Shown: positions 49,111-59,750, numbered from the stretch's first letter. The stretch is DNA of 64,000 bases from Amaranthus tricolor (GCF_026212465.1 NC_080049.1:6409064-6473063), one strand, 5' to 3'. The notes: generated by a model from the sequence alone, not told the origin. Numbers and translations are program-made.

Positions 49111-49119
49111 TTTATACAT

Positions 49120-50395
49120 AAACATCTATAACCTAAATAATATAAATTAGAATATGAACTTTTTATTTTAAAGTTACTCCACTAAGAAACGATTTCACAA
49201 AAGAGTAGCCGATAAAAATTAAATTTAAAATTTTAATCTTGTAAAAGTGTAATCACTATTGTTTGTTGCGTTGCACACATACTCAACCATTTTGAAAAAC
49301 TCGTAGTATTTAAAGATTTCTTCACCTTTTAAATGATTCTTACTTTCTATTTCGTATCGTTTCAAAGGATGTTTACAATTTTATTTTAGAATTTGTTTTA
49401 CTGATTCATACAAATTCACAAAATTTAACTTCATGTTTTTTAACACACTCTATATACTTTTTACAAACTTTTATTTTGTTTCAATTTCTATTGAACAATG
49501 TTTTCTAATTCAAAAACAACATCAATACAAAATCATTTTTAGGACATTAAAAAGAAAGTATTCATTTGAGAATTCTCTATCATATAAATTTTGAAGAAAA
49601 AGAAGAGTAGGTGGAGGAAGGATGGGGATACAACATTTGTTCCTCAACACATGGTTTTTTTTATGAAAAATTCGGAAAATTTTTTATTTTTAAAATTTAT
49701 TTCCTTTCAAAACCTGATATAGTGCCTTGTGGTTTGTTTTGTGTTGTTTTATATTTGGTGATTAATTATTAAAATGGTGTTAGTGTTGGTGTTTGGTTTA
49801 GTGCTAACTGGGAGTCATATAATAATAAATTTAAAATTTTAATACTTAAAAAAAGATTAAAAAAAAAAACAAAACAAAATCTTTGGTTATTCATAAAAAC
49901 TGTCGTGATATATCCACTGACACAACTCCACTAAGTGGTTATTCCATTATTCAAATTTAAACCTCTCCTGTATGTTGAAGAACAACGGAAATTTATTTTT
50001 GCAAAAAAAAAGAAAAAAAGAAAATTAAAAAGTGAAATAAGATTTTCTCTCTCCTAATTTTAGGGTTAAAAATGGGGAATTAAGTTAGAAGGAAAAAGAT
50101 GAATGCAGAAATATAAAAAGCAACAAGAAAGGTTGCAACGGTTAGCTTGACCAGCAGTAGCATGTCATTTTTTTGGTGCGGGTGCTATGAGCAACAAACG
50201 TCAAAAGGTTATATTATGTATAAATAATTAATAGTAGGGATTATTTACAGCATGTCATTTTTCCAAATTTTTATCCTGAAACAAAGTTGTATGTATAACT
50301 TGTTTAATTAAATGTGTTAATTTCGAGTCAAGTCAATCAATATAAACTGAAGTTAACTTCTTTAAAAATATATATTTTTCGTAGTGTATACAAAA
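49120..50395. other. AT-rich intergenic DNA, no gene recognised
   Basis: No frame resembles a protein. Poly-A runs are present near 49850-50030. Nothing else could be identified. Confidence 0.45.
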
Positions 50396-50401
50396 CAAAT
50401 A

Positions 50402-50663
50402 CTCCCTCCTATTCACTCAATGTGCCTCATTTGACTTTTTCTTTTTTTAAGTGCTCAAATGAGACCACATATGAAAGAAAAAAGTGTAGTATTTTTAAAT
50501 TTTAATAGGGGTAAAGTGAGGTTAATAGATGTACAAGTGTGAAAAAGTTAACTTTAGTGAGAGTAAATTGGTAAATTTAACATACCCAAAATAGAAATGA
50601 GATATTAAGAGTGACTTAACCAAATAAGAAAATGAGACGGTATTTGGGGTAAATAGAAGGGAG
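50402..50663. mobile_element. Stowaway-like MITE
   Basis: Left end CTCCCTCCTATTCACTCAAT and right end in reverse complement CTCCCTTCTATTTACCCCAA form the typical Stowaway terminal repeat. The left flank is TA; the right flank is AG, so the TA duplication is decayed on one side. 262 bp, non-coding. The minus-strand frame at 50616-50831 overlaps it and is not a gene. Confidence 0.65.
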
Positions 50664-51990
50664 AGCCTCAGAAACTACAAGTGTAAAGTTAAAGCCTAGA
50701 AAAAAATAAGGTAAATTCCACGTAATAACTCTGAGGTTTTGACTTTTCCACGTGGTAACCAAAACTTTTAACAAATCCATGCAATAACCTTGAGGTTTAC
50801 CAAATTGTTTTATCGTGACTTTTTTGCACATAAAACGTTAGCAAATGTTAATTTCGAAACTGTAAAGATGTTGTACGACGATTTATGCGATTTACTTTTT
50901 CAAAATCCATCAGTTTCAACCTTTTCTCTTATAACATAAACCCTAAATCTACCATCATTCATCAAAATCACATTTTTCCCCTCAAATGCTAATCTAGTAC
51001 ATGAAATGGTGAGTTAACATTTATGTTTTGGGGAAAAAGGTTGAAATTGATGAAATTTGAAATGGTGATACAGCAGCCTTAAAGCTTTGAAATTAACGTT
51101 TGCTAACGTTTTATGTGCAAAAAGGTTACAGTGGAACAATTTGGTAAATGTTCACACAAATTTATCTCAATGAGTTAGTTAGCGCAATTGCACGGTGTTG
51201 TAGCACATACGGATCGAACACAAGGAGCAAGGGTATGTAATTTTCTTTGCGTATTAGTCGGATATAAAAGCGAGTTGTTGAAGACAAAACCAAAAAGATA
51301 TGAAAAAGAAATAAGTGTTAACAGTCAATGATAAAAAAAAGGAGGTCGGGTTAACTCATTCATGACGACTATTTGATGGCGATATTCTAACTTCTTAAGG
51401 GTCATTAAAGGTTAGGGAATCACACTAAGAAGAGCAATTTGATCCTTGATCGGGCTTGGGATTGCCTCCAAGCTCTTCACCATCCTCACCCTCGTGAGTG
51501 AAGATGAAGGACTTGGGCTATAAATCATCCGCTACTTGCTCATCCTTTCCTACTCTCGTAGGTGGAGGACAAAACCCTTAGATGAGAGGGTGAATGCAAG
51601 GTTCAATCCTCATTTATCCCTTACACCCGATTTCATCCATTGATCAAGATTAGATTACTCAAAATCCAACTCTCATTGGTATATTGGAAGCAATCATGAC
51701 AATTTTTGGCCAATGTGTATAATAACCCCTTATCTAAACATTTAATCAACCCAAAATGAACTAAAGTTTCATTATCATAAAGTCATCACAGGGGTTGAGT
51801 TAACCCCAACTCCAGAAAACTACTCACTACTCATTCCAATGCTTAAAAACACCATAATGGATAATATAATAAGATATTAAATAATCAACAAACACAAGAA
51901 CCCAAATAATTAAGCTATTGAGCAACAATGGTGAAAACCACAAACAAGCATAAAAACATGAACAAACTATCAATAATATCTAAGAAGAAG

Positions 51991-52743
51991 TGTTATGAAT
52001 GGTATGTGTGACTTGAGTGCACATTAAAAGGATGAATTCATGTGTGTGACTCTTGGTTTGTGGAATCCAAATGGGTGTAATTATGTGGAGAGTATTCATA
52101 AAGAATAATGGGTGTTAATGAAGATTAATGAAGAAAATGAAAGGGTTTGATTTATTGTAAGCTCGATCAAACTTCTGACAGAGGAAGCAGTAAGGTCGCT
52201 CAACCTACCCGCTCGACCGAGCGAACTATATTGGTGGGTCGAGCGGTCAGACAGAATGCTCCATAATGCAGCTGATACTCGCTCGACCGAGTCGCTCGAC
52301 CGAGCGAGCTCCCTGTTCCGGTCGAGCGGCTCCTCTGATGTGCATGGGATGCTTGTTTTCGACCTTTCAAATCCTTGGAGTTATTTCATAGTATTCATTA
52401 CTCAATATTAACTATGTATTCAAGTGAGCTATTGATATTCATGTACCTAGTACTATATATAGAGCTCTCATACTCACACATCAAACACAACCCCTAAGCC
52501 AAACACATAGCCTTTTGTTTCTATCTCTTACTCAATTGTAATTCTTCATTGAGAAGTGTTGTTTATACATATTTGATATAATATAAACAGAAACTACACA
52601 CCATGGAGGACGTAGCCATCATTGGGTGAACCTCCTTAAATCTTTGTGTCCTTTTTTTGATTAGTTTACATTGTCAAACGTTGTTTTGTTCATTGTTGTT
52701 TGTATTGTTCTTAGCATCGTAACGGTTTTGGCAAACATTTTCA
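51991..52743 (+). mobile_element. Copia-type solo LTR nested in the long solo LTR
   Basis: Starts TGTTATGAATGGTATGTGTG and ends GGCAAACATTTTCA, flanked by the exact duplication AGAAG (51986-51990 and 52744-52748). At 753 bp it is collinear with 37394-38140. The uninterrupted target is visible in reverse at about 26365-26385. It contains a TATATATAGAGCTCTCATAC promoter-like block and the GCTCGACCGAGCGA palindromes at 52220-52320. Confidence 0.92.
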
Positions 52744-53184
52744 AGAAGTATTAAAAGATACCTACAAAAGATGAAGATGATTGGAGAATAAAAATATAAA
52801 AACCCACAAAAAATGAACTCCCAACCTCCATGAGTGTGGCTTGAAAACTTGATATAATTACCAACAAAAGCTAAGAAATAAATGTAATTAACTAGATTAA
52901 ACAATAAAATAAAGTTTGGTTAAGAAAATTAAAATAAAGACAAGAAAAATAAAGAAATTAAATTAGGGTTTATAAGAGTAAAGAGGGATAAAAAGAAATG
53001 AAGGATTAAAAAATGTTGTTGTGCCGGCCTTTTTGTTTTCTGGCTGCTGCTCACGAAATTCTATTTTGTGGGTTTAACTCGTTGAAAAAGATGGGCCTGG
53101 TAATATCTCTTAATACGTGTTAAAGATGGGCCTGTACAATAACACAAAGAAAATGTTGTCACAGTTGGTTAGAGGCTTTGCATG

Positions 53185-53892
53185 TAGGGATGGCATTGGG
53201 TCGGACTCGGCTCGGATTATACATACTCTGACTTTGCTCCGGATTTTAGTCGAACTTTTTTTTTCAGTCCACCTCCACTCGGAGTCGGATTATGCATACT
53301 CCAAGTTTGCCCCGACTCGGACTCTCGGACCTCCAACGGAGTCTGATTATTATCAAACTTTATCCTTGTGATATTGTACTAATGATTTAAAGCATACGAA
53401 GTTAACAAAATATATTTTTCAAATACAATTTAACAAAAAAATATATACTTTGAGTTCAAGTTTAACATGAGAAATATTCCTAATACTACAATTTAACAAA
53501 ATTTTCTCGCATTTTGATTTAGCGTATTTTATTTCTCTTGATCTGATTTGTCGTATTTTGATTGATTGATCTAAATAAAAATACCAAGTAGTTTTTCAAA
53601 ATCGAAAATTACAATTAGTATGAGAGCGAGCTTGAATTAGTCACATCTAGAGTTTTAAAGGAAACAAAACATTGGGTTAAAAGTCAAATTCAAAGTCGGA
53701 TTTCCTTTAGCGTCGGAATCGGGTCGGAGTGTCGAATTTTTAATAAGGTCCAACTCCGGTCCGTCTCTAACTCGGATTCGGATCGTGAAGTCGGAGTTGG
53801 AGTCGGATAACCTTTTCCTCTGAGTCGTATCGGATTATTTTCCTCGGATCGAGTCGGACTAGGGTCGGATTCGGATTGAATTGCCATCCCTA
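53185..53892. mobile_element. Non-autonomous hAT element rich in GTCGGA words
   Basis: Starts TAGGGATGGCATTGGGTCGG and ends GAATTGCCATCCCTA, an 11-bp terminal inverted repeat TAGGGATGGCA. It is flanked by the exact 8-bp duplication TTTGCATG (53177-53184 and 53893-53900). 708 bp. Both flanking thirds are densely GTCGGA/CTCGGA-rich and the middle is AT-rich. No transposase. Confidence 0.92.
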
Positions 53893-53934
53893 TTTGCATG
53901 TGTTCTGGGGGTCGCAGGTTTGATACCCTGTAGC

Positions 53935-53936
<2 letters not shown>

Positions 53937-53977
<41 letters not shown>
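53937..53977. repeat. 41-nt poly-T tract
   Basis: An uninterrupted T run at the end of the SINE. It creates a meaningless poly-lysine frame on the minus strand. Confidence 0.95.
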
Positions 53978-53982
<5 letters not shown>

Positions 53983-54935
53983 TTGGTGTTAGCACGCGTG
54001 TATGGTGAACGAGTGGTCATTCCACATGGAACGATCGATCATTCCACTTGCTGTCTTCGAAGCTCATGTTGATCAATCGTTGCCATTTTGGAAAAATCAC
54101 AACTTTTTCGTTAGAACTCCGAATTCGACGTGTGACCAGTCGTTTCGAAGCTAACGAACCCAATTTTTGCCTCACATCAAAATATCCATCAAAACCCAAG
54201 TGAGTTGACCTCCATTTGCCCTTAGGTGAGCCCTTCCATGAGCGATGCTTCTTGCTTTACTTGGGTTGGACTCATTTTCGTCTATTGGCCTCATTTCTTC
54301 AGCGGCTTTGAAACTCAAAAATAAATGATCGTTCTGCAAAAACGAGCAACAAATATACTATCCTACAAAAGGGCGTAAAACCAACCAAACACAATGGAAA
54401 TGAACCGAACTCAAGGAATAGTTAATTAATATTATGCCCAAATAGAAGGTAAAAACGAGGTTTATCAGTAAAACTCATGGTTACCGTGTGAATTTTTTTA
54501 AAATTTTGTTTACCACGTGAAAAATCTAAAACCTCAAGATCACCATGTGAAATTTTCAAAAATAAAAATGCAATGAATATTAAACATCTTAAAATTAAAC
54601 AGAAAACTCTATAATAAACAAATATATTTGTGTCGCTGACTTTTCATTTCATTTTAGGGCTTTTTCTTGGTTCATTCACTTATTTGCATGCGTTCAATTG
54701 TGATGTCAACTAGATATCTGATTTTCAAATACTGATTATTCCGTAGTTTACACTTTAGATCATAAACCTTTGGCAAGTTTGATGTAAAAATCGCAAGTTC
54801 AAATCTAAAACATTTGCTCATTAGTTATGAGTTGCTAAAATATGAACTATGACTTATAATTTGCTTAGTTTGTTATCTAAGTAAATCATTATTAATAAAT
54901 AGGTCAAACAACCTTGTCAAATATTTAAGTTTGTA

Positions 54936-55192
54936 CTTCCTCCTTTCTAAAATATTTGCACCAAACATACTATTGCACAATTTAATGCGTTTTTCGAATC
55001 GTTTATATCTAGAATTATACGTAACCAAAATTTATAAAAATTTGATATTATTAAAATATGCAACGAGACAAATAAAACAAAATCTCATATGACTATATTT
55101 TTTCTCGTATAATAGCCGAAATATATAAATTACCATATAATGATAAATAGTACAAAAGTTAATTTGTTGAAATTAATATGGAATGGAGGAAG
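54936..55192. mobile_element. Stowaway-like MITE
   Basis: Starts CTTCCTCCTTTCTAAAATAT and ends ATATGGAATGGAGGAAG, flanked by TA on both sides (54934-54935 and 55193-55194). 257 bp, non-coding. Confidence 0.8.
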
Positions 55193-55375
55193 TATATAAT
55201 ATGTAAATGAGTTAAGTGGGTTGAAAATAAGTTGATCAGATCTGTTAGTCTAGATTGTGATTTTCAACCCAATTAATTAAATCGGTTAGATTTAGATTCA
55301 GAGGTTTTTAACCCGTATTTATATAATCCGAACTCGAACCTCACTCGACTTTATGATTTGTTTAATAGGACTAGT

Positions 55376-56078
55376 AAGGATTGTTCAAAATACCCGACCC
55401 GATGACCCGATGACCCGCTGCTAAAATGACAGGTCCATTTTCTTATAAAAATAATTTTCCCGTCTCAATCTAGTCGGGTCATGGGCCACTTATTATTTAT
55501 TCGCGGATACCCGTTGACCCAAGGAAACCTATCTAGCTTAATTATGTAAATGACAACTTTGGATTTTTCATTTCAAAACCACATAATGATTCACAATGGT
55601 AATAGACTAATAATAGCTGCCACTGTTGATTAAGAATTATGGACAATGAACCAAAATGAATGAATAAACACATAATTGATAAATGATAAATAACAATGGT
55701 AATATAGCAGACTCGCGCTATTGAGTGTTACTGTGTGCCATAATTCAACTTTGTGTAATTTTTTTAATTGTTGTGGTTTTATTTATATCTTTTTTTTCAA
55801 TTAAGAAATTGAGAGCTTTGATATTATTTCAATAATTATTTATATTTTCAATGGCAATCCGAATTAATTTTATTGGTGGCAGTTTTGGTATCAACAATTA
55901 AATTTAAATTATTAAATCAGGTACCCAGTGTCCCGATCTGATTAATCCGGGTACTCAACTATAGGGTACCCGGATTAATCGCGTCGAGACATGGGCCGAA
56001 TAAACAAGTACCCGAATTACCGGATACCCGGCTTTCTGAGTACCCGAATTACCGGGTATTCGGTTGTGAACACCCCTA
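55376..56078. mobile_element. Non-autonomous hAT element rich in ACCCG words
   Basis: Starts AAGGATTGTTCAAAATACCC and ends TATTCGGTTGTGAACACCCCTA. The imperfect terminal repeat contains TGTTCA on both sides. It is flanked by the exact 8-bp duplication GGACTAGT (55368-55375 and 56079-56086). 703 bp. Its ends are dense in CCCGA/GACCC words, and the centre is AT-rich. No coding capacity. Confidence 0.9.
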
Positions 56079-56100
56079 GGACTAGTAGGAAAGGTATCTA

Positions 56101-56360
56101 CTTCCTCCGTTCCATATTAGTTGCAACATTGTGAAAAATGACACAATTCATTCATCACTCTTAATTTGTAATTAGTTTTTTAATCTATAAGTGAAAATAT
56201 AGTCAAGCGAGATCTTGTTTGATTCGTCTCATTGCAAAGATTATAAACATCAAATTTTTATATTTTTTTTATGCATAGTTAAAGATATTGAGGATTAAAT
56301 AAGTACATTAAATTGTATAAAAAAACAAATATTGCAAGTAAATTAACACCGAAAAAGTAG
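56101..56360. mobile_element. Stowaway-like MITE
   Basis: Starts CTTCCTCCGTTCCATATTAG after TA. The right end in reverse complement starts CTACTTTTTCGGTGTTAATT. Internal words (GCGAGATCTTGTTTGATTCG) match those in terpene synthase intron 2 (near 8935). About 260 bp. Confidence 0.6.
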
Positions 56361-57058
56361 TTTATAAGTTTCATGAATTTAGAAGGTAGAAACCGAATTG
56401 ACCTTGAGTTGTGTCCATTGGACATTACTTTGATCTTTGCAATCAAGAAATGGGAATCCATTACTACTCTATCCTCCTCGTCCTCTGATTTGTATCAAAG
56501 GTAAATTGGGTTATTTTTAAGAAAATAATAATAAATAGAAAGAGAAAATAAATTGTGTGGATGATTTTAAAAGAGTTAAAATATATGGATGAGAATCAAA
56601 AAAGTGGTGGATCATTGTCCAAAAATAAAAATTATGTAAATTAAATATGACGGATTAAAACAAAAAATAATATAAATTTAAGAAGACGGTGAGAGTAAGG
56701 TTAAAGTAAGGTTAAAGTAAGGAATCAAAACAATCCCAATTTAGGTTAAGGAAAAACCAAGTAATATTTGTGTGTTGGGGAAATTTGTGAAAGTAGATGA
56801 CGCCAACGAAATAGGAAAAACGCTTATTTATGCAAGAGTTTTGGTTATACTTCGAGGACATATTGACTCTACTTTCCCTGACACATTTTGTTTGTGCATG
56901 AATATAAGGAGGCGGTGAAACAGTCGCATACATATGAATGGAAATCATTTACGTGCAAAGCAATTTGACCATGCGCGTGTAAAAAGTTTGGGTAACCAAA
57001 CCATATTCTAATTGACATACATAAATTAGGAATTAGGATGGCCTCTAGTTAATCACAA
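56361..57058. other. Intergenic DNA, no gene recognised
   Basis: AT-rich. Contains a short direct duplication of GGTTAAAGTAA (56699-56720). Minus-strand frames here show no family resemblance. Confidence 0.4.
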
Positions 57059-57066
57059 CTAACAAG

Positions 57067-57233
57067 TAGCGGTGCTTAAAAATCTGATGATTTGATATTT
57101 TCTTTATTTCATAATTAAATTCGATTTAACCCCACTTAAAATTGGAAAATCAATATGAACACAAAATCTAATTTTAAATTAACTTGAAACACTGAATCTG
57201 AAATTAGTTTAATAATTCGAATGAATACCTCTA
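57067..57233. mobile_element. Small hAT-like MITE, worn
   Basis: Starts TAGCGGTGCTTAAAAATC and ends ATTCGAATGAATACCTCTA, an imperfect inverted repeat of the TAGNGGTGTTCA type. The flanking 8-mers CTAACAAG and ATCACAAG agree at six of eight positions. 167 bp. Confidence 0.55.
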
Positions 57234-57241
57234 ATCACAAG

Positions 57242-58030
57242 ATCAAAGCCTACCATAAGTAACTTGTGAGAAAAGAGGTTAGCATGAACAACCCTTTACG
57301 ATGCTTAGGCTTCGCAGATGAAGTCTACCATATTATGTCCCTTATTTCGATAGAGCCAAAAATTTATGTTGCTTTGGTTTTGAATTATATTAGACTATAA
57401 CTATAATACAATGAATCATCAAATCATGTGCACTTCTTAATTATTTAAAGTTATTGATCATTTTTGTTATTATTAAGGATTAATTGAAAATAATATCTTT
57501 GTTATCAATGACAAGCTAGGTAAGGTTGGTACTTGACCACCAAATTAATTCCTGGATGTAATGAACTATTTTTTTAATTAAGTCAAAAAACATCAATGAA
57601 TTGACGAGGAACTTGGAACTCATAAAACAAATCATGGAGTAGGAAGTATTGAAGATTATGAGTTTAATGACATGAGATGGGTTGGCCCCCTTCCTTTTTA
57701 CTAATAATATATTGGCTAATATAAAGGATCTAATACCTTTTTCTCTTCATGTTATGAATAAGGATTTAAGGATGTTTAACTAATCTTGAATTGTCCAAGA
57801 TCAATGGTAAGTGTCCTTGGATTGGATCAAACTCGATATCAAAAAATTAGAGATTTTAGGCAAGAAAATTACAATCAAGTAATCAAACAACACTAAAGTT
57901 TGACAACGTTCGGTCAATGTAGACTATGTTCTCCCTATGTTTAGATTGTGCTCTTAATTGTTGAAGACCAAGAACTCAATGAGAAACTATCACGAAGGTT
58001 TTTATCAAGAGTTGAAAATTCTCTTTGTTA
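57242..58030. other. Intergenic DNA, no gene recognised
   Basis: No recognisable coding or mobile feature beyond AT-rich stretches. Confidence 0.4.
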
Positions 58031-58259
58031 TGTTTGGGAACAATAATTTCATTTAAAAATTTAAAATTGGTTCAAATTTTTTGTTTGGCAAATCAAAAAT
58101 TTTTAAATTTGGATTTGAATTAAATTTCACTATTGTTTTTAAAGTAGTTAAAGTTGATAATTTGAGAATGACTACCCAAACCTTGTCATTCTCAAATTCT
58201 TCATTTACAATTTCATTATTAAAATCCATAATCTAAAATGAAATATTTACTCCCAAACA
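58031..58259. mobile_element. MITE with TGTTTGGGA terminal repeats and an internal hairpin
   Basis: Left end TGTTTGGGAACAATAATTTC and right end in reverse complement TGTTTGGGAGTAAATATTTC form a ~25-bp inverted repeat. Inside, AATTTGAGAATGAC and GTCATTCTCAAATT (58159-58198) form a perfect 14-bp stem with a 12-nt loop. The target duplication could not be settled. 229 bp. Confidence 0.65.
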
Positions 58260-58589
58260 CTACATTAAGTATTTAGGCGAGTGGTTAAGATCTCAAATTG
58301 AGAGAGAATACAATGCATCATGATAGATTAGAATGACCTAAGTGGGTTAAGAAGTATTTACAAAAGGCATACCCCAAAGACCCACGTAATATTTAACTTA
58401 AAAGAGATTTAAGAAAAGCACCAAACAGACGAGGATAACACCTTATAATTAACAGGCCTCCACACGTGAAATGCTCAGGACATGGTGCATTTTGTTAATG
58501 AACCTCCTACCGCCCTAATTGGAGATAATCCATGTAAGGATTTTAAGTTTGGTAAGAAAACTTCTCTTTTTGTTCCCTCATATAGGTAT

Positions 58590-59230
58590 AATAAGCTTTA
58601 GCCATGTGTAAAAGATATATATTGATTTTTATATGGCGAACAACTTCGAAATGGGATTTTAAATTTATTGAGAAACTTACTAACTACAAAGAAGCTTTAG
58701 AAATAGTGATTTCAAAAGAATGGGTTGAGGTCATGAGGCCCAAAATGGATTTTATATTCAACAAGAAAGTATGTTACTTGGTTGATTTTCGGGATGAGAT
58801 AAAATCCATTCGGTCAAAAGGATTTTCAAATTGAATACTGAAAGGACGGAAATATATTGTTTTTTCAAGAAAAAGTTAGTAGTGATTGATTATATACTAT
58901 TTCATCGTATTGTACAAAATATAATGCTCAAATACATTAGGATACTTCTTTCGATTGTTGCATATCATGATTATGAGACATGTCATATAAATATCAAAGC
59001 CGCTTTATTTATTAGATTTTTGTAAAGAGCTTTTGAAGATCAATTGAATTCAGAAAGGTTTTCAAACTTTAAACAATGAGACTGTCAAGCGTTTTGCTTT
59101 CTTAAAAATAAAGAGGAATTTTTTTGTATACAAAAAATTGAGTAGGAGCAGCATAACATTCTTCAACTTGTATACGAATGAGAAGACATATGTTAAGTTG
59201 TGCAAGTTCCATAATGATGCGTATATTACA
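58590..59230 (+). pseudogene. Ty1/copia reverse transcriptase remnant
   Basis: The segment encodes, across several frames, the N-terminal part of a Copia reverse transcriptase: YKEALEIVISKEWVEVM, KVCYLVDF, IKSIRSKGF, then IRILLSIVAYHDYE and the worn equivalent of the QMDVKTAFLNG motif (HINIKAALFIRF, with the catalytic Asp of this motif altered). A damaged stretch before the YVDD region follows; YVDD itself is not seen. No LTRs were found next to it. Confidence 0.78.
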
Positions 59231-59261
59231 AATTCATTAATTAAAGCATTTCCTCGTAACT

Positions 59262-59345
59262 AGAATCAGTAGTGGATCCAGAATTTTAAATCACTGCTTT
59301 AATCATAACTAGAATCAGTAATGGATCCAGAATTTTAAATCAATG
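59262..59345. repeat. Short tandem duplication
   Basis: TAACTAGAATCAGTAGTGGA...ATTTTAAATCA is followed 54 bp later by TAACTAGAATCAGTAATGGA...ATTTTAAATCA. The second copy forms the left end of the hAT-like element that follows. Confidence 0.75.
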
Positions 59346-59750
59346 GGTAGCACCAATGTGTTAAAGTAAATTAATAAAACAATTCAACAGAGTCTTGTTT
59401 GTAAAATGAGCAACCCAATTATCTTTCACTACTCTAAATTAACCTGTAAGTAAAATATCGCAATAATAATTACATGCCACTGCCATTATAAAATAAAAAG
59501 GGCGATATATGTCATCCGCACTGCATTATACAAAGTTATAAGTTACAACAAGATCAAAGAATGACTTAGTGAAATACTTTCTCCGTTCTGAAATACTCGT
59601 AGCATTAAGGTTATTAACACTATTCATCATTCAAGCTTATTTTATATATTACGGCTGTAAGAAAAAAGTCAAATGTCACTAGTATAATTATTTTTTTTAA
59701 AAAAATAGGTAGTCTATGCTGCCCATTGTAATAATGTACGTCCACCTGTG
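59316..59750. mobile_element. hAT-like MITE
   Basis: Starts CAGTAATGGATCCAGAATTT and ends (in reverse complement) CACAGGTGGACGTACATTAT. Both ends carry an inner CAATGGG(T/C)AGCA block. The flanking 8-mers ACTAGAAT (59308-59315) and CCTAGAAT (59751-59758) differ by one base. A Stowaway-type left end (TACTTTCTCCGTTCTGAAAT near 59575) lies inside it. Confidence 0.65.

Larger units (their letters stand above)
53140..53977 (+). mobile_element. tRNA-like SINE with a 41-nt T tail, split by a hAT element
   Basis: Once the hAT insert is set aside, GTTGGTTAGAGGCTTTGCATG joins TGTTCTGGGGGTCGC, then AGGTTTGATACCC. This has the spacing of a tRNA-type internal promoter: a box A-like GGTTAGAGG and a box B-like GGTTTGATACC. 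A 41-nt T run follows at 53937-53977. The 5' limit is estimated. This is not a functional tRNA gene: no acceptor stem closure or anticodon arm was found. Confidence 0.6.
51149..54467 (-). mobile_element. Long solo LTR (third copy of the 25302 family) with nested insertions
   Basis: On the minus strand it starts TGATAAACCTCGTTTTTACC and ends AAATTTGTGTGAACA, flanked by the exact duplication GTAAA (51144-51148 and 54468-54472). It matches 25302-28768 at the GGGGTTAACTCAACC and CTCATGAGAGTGAGGA-type blocks and at AACTATCAATAAT..CTAAGAAGAAG, and matches 4050-4230 at its left side. It carries a nested Copia solo LTR (51991-52743) and a SINE split by a hAT element (53140-53977). No coding domains. 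Confidence 0.88.
50703..54570. mobile_element. Long-TIR foldback/MULE-like element, interrupted on its right arm by a solo LTR
   Basis: The left arm (about 50703-50890) contains CCACGTAATAACTCTGAGG, CCACGTGGTAACCAAAAC and CATGCAATAACCTTGAGG in series, then GCACATAAAACGTTAGCAAA. The right arm is the reverse: AACGTTTGCTAACGTTTTAT (51088 on) and TTTGGTAAA up to 51148, resuming at 54473 with CATGGTTACCGTGTG, TTTACCACGTG and CCTCAAGATCACCATGTG. The arms are ~190 bp or longer and carry internal ~40-bp repeats. Without the insert the element is about 0.55 kb. The outer target duplication was not resolved. Confidence 0.75.

Noticed and set aside
53160..53936. tRNA gene
   Set aside because: Only box A/B-like motifs are present. 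No cloverleaf can be closed and the unit ends in a T tail, so it is a SINE.
53690..53995. 101-residue minus-strand frame with poly-lysine
   Set aside because: It reads through the 41-nt T tract and the hAT element's GTCGGA repeats.
58604..59025. Two independent small genes (76 and 64 residues)
   Set aside because: They are consecutive frame-shifted pieces of one Copia reverse transcriptase relic.
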